The notes under the pieces are model-generated. The model searched no databases. It was given only the letters and a program-made list of their open reading frames with translations, and was not told where the DNA came from. DNA of 41,279 bases, taken from contig JAAYTS010000007.1 in assembly GCA_012517995.1 (NCBI GenBank), positions 1-41,279 of the forward strand, read 5' to 3'. The translations under genes were made by a program, and so were the position numbers. The stretch's first letter is position 1. Each line of letters begins with the position of its first letter. Source of the DNA: Clostridium sp. (lineage in GTDB: Bacteria > Bacillota > Clostridia > Acetivibrionales > Acetivibrionaceae). This document shows, in pieces, positions 37,848 through 41,279 of the stretch.

Positions 37848-39908
37848 ATGGTATTAAAAAATGGGTATAAAAAAATTATATTAAGTATTGTAAGTATTTT
37901 TAGAAAAATAAAAGTTAAATTCAGATTAATGATATCATTTCTTATTCTTTCTATAGTACCTCTAGTTTTTCTAGGTTTTTTTTCTTATAATTTATCAAAA
38001 AATTCTATAGAAACTAAAATAGAAATGTATTCTAAACAAATTATCGAGCAGGCTGAAAACAATCTATATTCAGAGCTGGAAAAACATAATAGTTATTCTA
38101 TAGAAATATCAAATTCAAAAGATGTGCAGGATATGCTAAAAACTATTAATGAAAGTACAGAAGAATATGAAAAGTACAAGGCAAATTCTGATTTAAGGGA
38201 TGTAATAAGCAGAAGATTGGCTACACTTAAATCTGTCAGTTTTGGTTCAATATTTATAGAAGATGAAATGATTCATTATTCAGTGAACAATAATTTAAAT
38301 AAATATTTAATAGAAAATAAAGAGATGATAGAAGAGATTGCTGAAAGCGGTGGGGGAAAACCTATTTGGATATCAATAGAATATGACGATTCTTATCACT
38401 TAATAAATATTAGAAAAATAAACAATATTTCAACAAATAAAAAACTAGGTTATATAATTATAGGACTTAGGAATGAGAGATTTTTAGATGTATATAGAAA
38501 TATTAACTTAGGGGAAGGAGCAGATTTATTTATTGTTGATTCTAAAGGCAGGTATATTTCCAATAGAGAAATGAAAGGGCTTGGCAAACTTCATGGGGAT
38601 AAAGATTTTATAAATAGAATATTTAAAGAAGATGGCACTATATCAAATACTTTTGATTATGATGGTTATATGGTTTCTTATAAATATATTGAGGGAACAG
38701 ACTGGATTTTAGTGGGCAAAATACCTTTTTCATATATTAATAAAGAAGCCAACGGAATAAGAACTTCTGTTTTTTTCTTTATTAGCATATGTATAATTTT
38801 TTCAATACTATTTTCATATTTTATATCAATAAGCATATCTTTTCCTCTTGGAAACATGGAAAAACTAATTAATAAAGCCAAAGAAGGAAACTTGATTTAC
38901 AGCATAGAGGATGATAGCAGGGATGAAATAGGGGACGTAATAAGAGGATTTAATCACATGATAGAAAACATACGAAAACTTATTTTAGAAGTGAGTGATT
39001 TATCTCAAAAAGTTATAAATCATTCAATACTGGTTAATAACTCTTCTGAACAATCTAAAATTTCTTCAAGACAAATTAGTGAAGTAATGAACCAGGTGGC
39101 TGTAGGTGCAAGTGATCAAGCTGAAAATTTGGCAAATGGGGTTGGAAGTATTAATATTTTAGCAGATGATATAAATAAGGTAGAGGAAGATATGAAATTT
39201 GTTGCTGAAACAGCAAATGGAACAAAGAAACTGAGTCAGAATTCATTAAATGTAGTAAAAGCATTAAATGAAAAAGCATCTCAAACTAGTTCAGCATCAG
39301 ACCGAGTTATAAAAAATATAACCAATTTAAGCAAGGATATGGAGCAAATAGTTAAAATAACAAAGACTATATCCACAATTGCAGACCAGACCAATCTTCT
39401 TTCATTAAATGCTTCCATTGAAGCAGCAAAAGCAGGGGAGGCAGGAAGAGGATTTTCTGTGGTTGCAAATGAGGTAAAAAAGCTGGCAGACCAGTCTAAA
39501 GAATCATCAAAAGAAATTAAATTTATAATTGATGATATTCTTAATAAAACCAGTGATACTACAAAAGTTGCACATAATGCAAATAAGTTTATGGAAGAAC
39601 AAATGAATATTGTTAAGGAAACAGATTCTTCTTTAAGATCCATATATGAATCAATGGAAAGTTTAATGGAGCGGGTGAACAATGTGTCACAATCAATAAA
39701 AAGTGCCCTTGATTCAAAAGAAAATGTTTTAGATTCCATAGAAAACATATCTGCCATATCTGAGGAAACCGCATCAATTGCTGAAGAGGTTTCAGCAACA
39801 ACCCAGGAGCAGGTGGCATCATCGGAAGAGTTATCAAAATTATCAAAGTATTTAGATGAGATGTCTAAAAAACTTAATGAGTCAATATCAGTTTTTAAAG
39901 TTAACTAA
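37848..39908 (+). CDS. Methyl-accepting chemotaxis protein, 686 aa (paralogue)
   Basis: It has the same architecture as the receptor upstream of gyrA: TM1 (about 26-47), dCache-like sensor (about 48-303; [28 protein letters not shown]), TM2 (about 305-328), HAMP, then a signalling coil with [19 protein letters not shown] (about 510-528). The cytoplasmic halves are closely similar (for example both contain [15 protein letters not shown]), while the sensor domains have diverged, which suggests different ligands. The long basic N-tail of the first receptor is shortened here. GAGGTG lies 6 bases before the ATG. Confidence 0.93.
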   Translation: MVLKNGYKKIILSIVSIFRKIKVKFRLMISFLILSIVPLVFLGFFSYNLSKNSIETKIEMYSKQIIEQAENNLYSELEKHNSYSIEISNSKDVQDMLKTINESTEEYEKYKANSDLRDVISRRLATLKSVSFGSIFIEDEMIHYSVNNNLNKYLIENKEMIEEIAESGGGKPIWISIEYDDSYHLINIRKINNISTNKKLGYIIIGLRNERFLDVYRNINLGEGADLFIVDSKGRYISNREMKGLGKLHGDKDFINRIFKEDGTISNTFDYDGYMVSYKYIEGTDWILVGKIPFSYINKEANGIRTSVFFFISICIIFSILFSYFISISISFPLGNMEKLINKAKEGNLIYSIEDDSRDEIGDVIRGFNHMIENIRKLILEVSDLSQKVINHSILVNNSSEQSKISSRQISEVMNQVAVGASDQAENLANGVGSINILADDINKVEEDMKFVAETANGTKKLSQNSLNVVKALNEKASQTSSASDRVIKNITNLSKDMEQIVKITKTISTIADQTNLLSLNASIEAAKAGEAGRGFSVVANEVKKLADQSKESSKEIKFIIDDILNKTSDTTKVAHNANKFMEEQMNIVKETDSSLRSIYESMESLMERVNNVSQSIKSALDSKENVLDSIENISAISEETASIAEEVSATTQEQVASSEELSKLSKYLDEMSKKLNESISVFKVN

Positions 39909-40020
39909 AAGTGATTTAGATAAAAAGAAATGTTATGGCAAATTAATCTTAAGTAATAATTTTCTTCACTAAAATTAATAATAATGTATATATTATTAAT
40001 TTTTAGTGGAGGATGAGACT

Positions 40021-40923
40021 TTGAAAAGCAAATTATTTTTTAAAAAGTATTTTTGTTATATTTCAATTATATTGTCTACAGTTATATTGTTTACAGTGCT
40101 TGTATCATGTAAATATCAAGCACAGCAAAGTCCTTTAGAAACAGAAGAACCACCTGATATAAACAATATGCCCAGGGCAGGTCAGTGGATTAACTTAACA
40201 GATGAAGAAATTGAAATGATGACATTAGAAGGTGGTGCAGAAGTAGAAGGAAGAAAACCCCATCCAATATCAAATAATTTACTTCAGTTAAAATACCCTA
40301 ATACTTTAGTCCTTCGTGGTTCATTGACAGATAAAAAGGTTGCATTGACTTTTGATGATGGACCGGATCCCAGATATACCCCCCAAATACTTGATGTCTT
40401 AAAACAGTATAATGCCAAGGCTACCTTTTTTTTAATTGGAGCAAGAGCGGCTGCACACAGAAGTATAACAGAGAGAATTGTTAAAGAAGGGCATGTAGTG
40501 GGAAACCATACTTTCTGGCATCCTAATTTAGTTAAAGAGGGAGTAGAAAGATTAGAGTGGGGAGTTAAAGAAACAGAAAATGCCCTAAATGAAATATTAG
40601 GGTATAGACCAAGCCTATTTCGCGCACCTTATGGAGGATTAAATGAAGAATTAGTTGAGAAGCTTGGGGAAATGGGATATTCTGCCATAGGCTGGTCAGT
40701 TGATTCTTTGGACTGGATGCAGCTTTCACCTGAGCAAATAGAAAAAAACGTTTTAAGCAATATCCACCTTGGTGCAATTATACTTATGCATGATGGCGGA
40801 CATTGGACAATGGATCTTCTAGGAACAGTGCAGTCATTGCATAAAATAATTCCTGCACTTCAAAGGGATGGAGTTGAATTTGTAACGATACCTGAACTCA
40901 TTAACATCCGTGACAGAATGTGA
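40021..40923 (+). CDS. Lipoprotein polysaccharide deacetylase (NodB domain)
   Basis: A 300-residue surface lipoprotein. The N-terminus is basic and hydrophobic and ends in the lipobox LVSC, so Cys is lipidated. After a linker, the NodB homology domain (about 106-295) has all five motifs: TFDDGPD (metal-binding Asp pair), GNHTFWHPN (two His), RAPYG, DSLDW and LMHDGG. Such carbohydrate esterase family 4 enzymes deacetylate peptidoglycan GlcNAc/MurNAc or chitin-like polymers; the substrate here is unknown. I prefer the TTG at 40021, eight bases after GGAGG; a GTG at 40006 overlaps that site. Confidence 0.92.
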   Translation: MKSKLFFKKYFCYISIILSTVILFTVLVSCKYQAQQSPLETEEPPDINNMPRAGQWINLTDEEIEMMTLEGGAEVEGRKPHPISNNLLQLKYPNTLVLRGSLTDKKVALTFDDGPDPRYTPQILDVLKQYNAKATFFLIGARAAAHRSITERIVKEGHVVGNHTFWHPNLVKEGVERLEWGVKETENALNEILGYRPSLFRAPYGGLNEELVEKLGEMGYSAIGWSVDSLDWMQLSPEQIEKNVLSNIHLGAIILMHDGGHWTMDLLGTVQSLHKIIPALQRDGVEFVTIPELINIRDRM

Positions 40924-41039
40924 TTTTATATTGTGAATCGTTAAGGGAGCTTTGTTTAATATAAAGTATTAAAAATGAGTATAATTAAGAAATACAAATA
41001 CAAATTGAATTAACAGTGATAAACGGCGATAAAGAACAG

Positions 41040-41068
41040 TTGATATTAGCCGGCTAAGCTGATATATT
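41040..41068 (+). promoter_or_regulatory. rRNA operon promoter P1
   Basis: TTGATA (41040-41045) and TATATT (41063-41068) are 17 bases apart. Confidence 0.55.
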
Positions 41069-41119
41069 GATATAGCTGTCGCTTATGACTGACACGAAAA
41101 AACTTTTTTAAAAAAAGTA

Positions 41120-41148
41120 TTGACATAATAATTACAGCGTGGTAACAT
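41120..41148 (+). promoter_or_regulatory. rRNA operon promoter P2
   Basis: TTGACA (41120-41125) and TAACAT (41143-41148) are 17 bases apart, 80 bases after P1. Tandem spacing of this kind is typical of rrn operons. Confidence 0.65.
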
Positions 41149-41279
41149 ATAAAAGTCGCTTTTTTGAGAAGCGCCTCACAACAAGTGGGTTGGACTTTGA
41201 AAAGTAAACAGTGTAAATTACAAGAATGGAACTCGTTAATTTATTTGAGTATTCTTGCCAATAACGCAAGAAGTAATTT

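Larger units (their letters stand above)
40924..41279 (+). other. Upstream region and leader of an rRNA operon
   Basis: This 356-base stretch has no gene. It holds two tandem promoters and then, from about 41150, a leader with GGACTTTGAAAAGTAAACAG, the kind of segment that precedes 16S rRNA genes in clostridia. Near the right edge a hairpin TTCTTGC/GCAAGAA (41252-41272) probably belongs to the 16S processing stalk. The 16S gene itself would start just past the window. Confidence 0.65.

Overview
The window is the replication-origin region of a low-GC, anaerobic, endospore-forming member of the Clostridia. The evidence is the gene set around dnaA, an AT-rich composition throughout, a four-subunit 2-oxoacid:ferredoxin oxidoreductase (anaerobic metabolism) and bofA (sigma-K checkpoint of sporulation). 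I cannot name the genus from sequence alone.

Layout. The origin lies at about 22.7-24.7 kb: DnaA-box clusters occur both upstream of dnaA and between dnaA and dnaN. To the left, on the minus strand and so co-directional with replication, run dnaA, dnaN, an S4-domain gene, recF, remB, gyrB, parA and parB, followed by a DUF4446 gene, a TPR protein, serS and two tRNA-Ser genes. To the right, on the plus strand, run rpmH, rnpA, yidD, yidC, jag, mnmE, mnmG, rsmG and noc, then gyrA between two paralogous chemoreceptors, a lipoprotein polysaccharide deacetylase, and the tandem promoters and leader of an rRNA operon whose 16S gene would begin just past the right edge. gyrB and gyrA, and parAB and noc, therefore sit on opposite replichores.

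The left third (0-12.3 kb) is more mixed. It starts with the C-terminal tail of a large serine recombinase (edge of a mobile element) and a small hypothetical gene. Next comes a compact quorum-sensing-like locus (XRE regulator, AgrC-like six-helix membrane protein with no kinase domain, and a 40-residue AgrD-type peptide). Beyond it lie the porCDAB operon, the bofA-yaaL sporulation pair, a YfcE-like phosphodiesterase, a VanW/G5 cell-wall protein, a GSP17M-like stress protein, an SLH-only surface protein, an unknown membrane protein and pssA.

The most unusual element is the XRE / kinase-less AgrC-like / AgrD locus at 1.0-2.8 kb. No agrB, agrA or histidine kinase lies within the window, so the sensor may signal directly to the XRE protein or act as a receptor, decoy or immunity-like partner; this is inference. 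Also notable are two perfect parS sites, each embedded in a 42-44 bp perfect palindrome flanking parAB and positioned to act as terminators; a ~90 nt nested inverted repeat between rnpA and yidD; a locally GC-rich unexplained block between pssA and the tRNA-Ser genes; and an alanine at the quinolone-determining serine position of GyrA.
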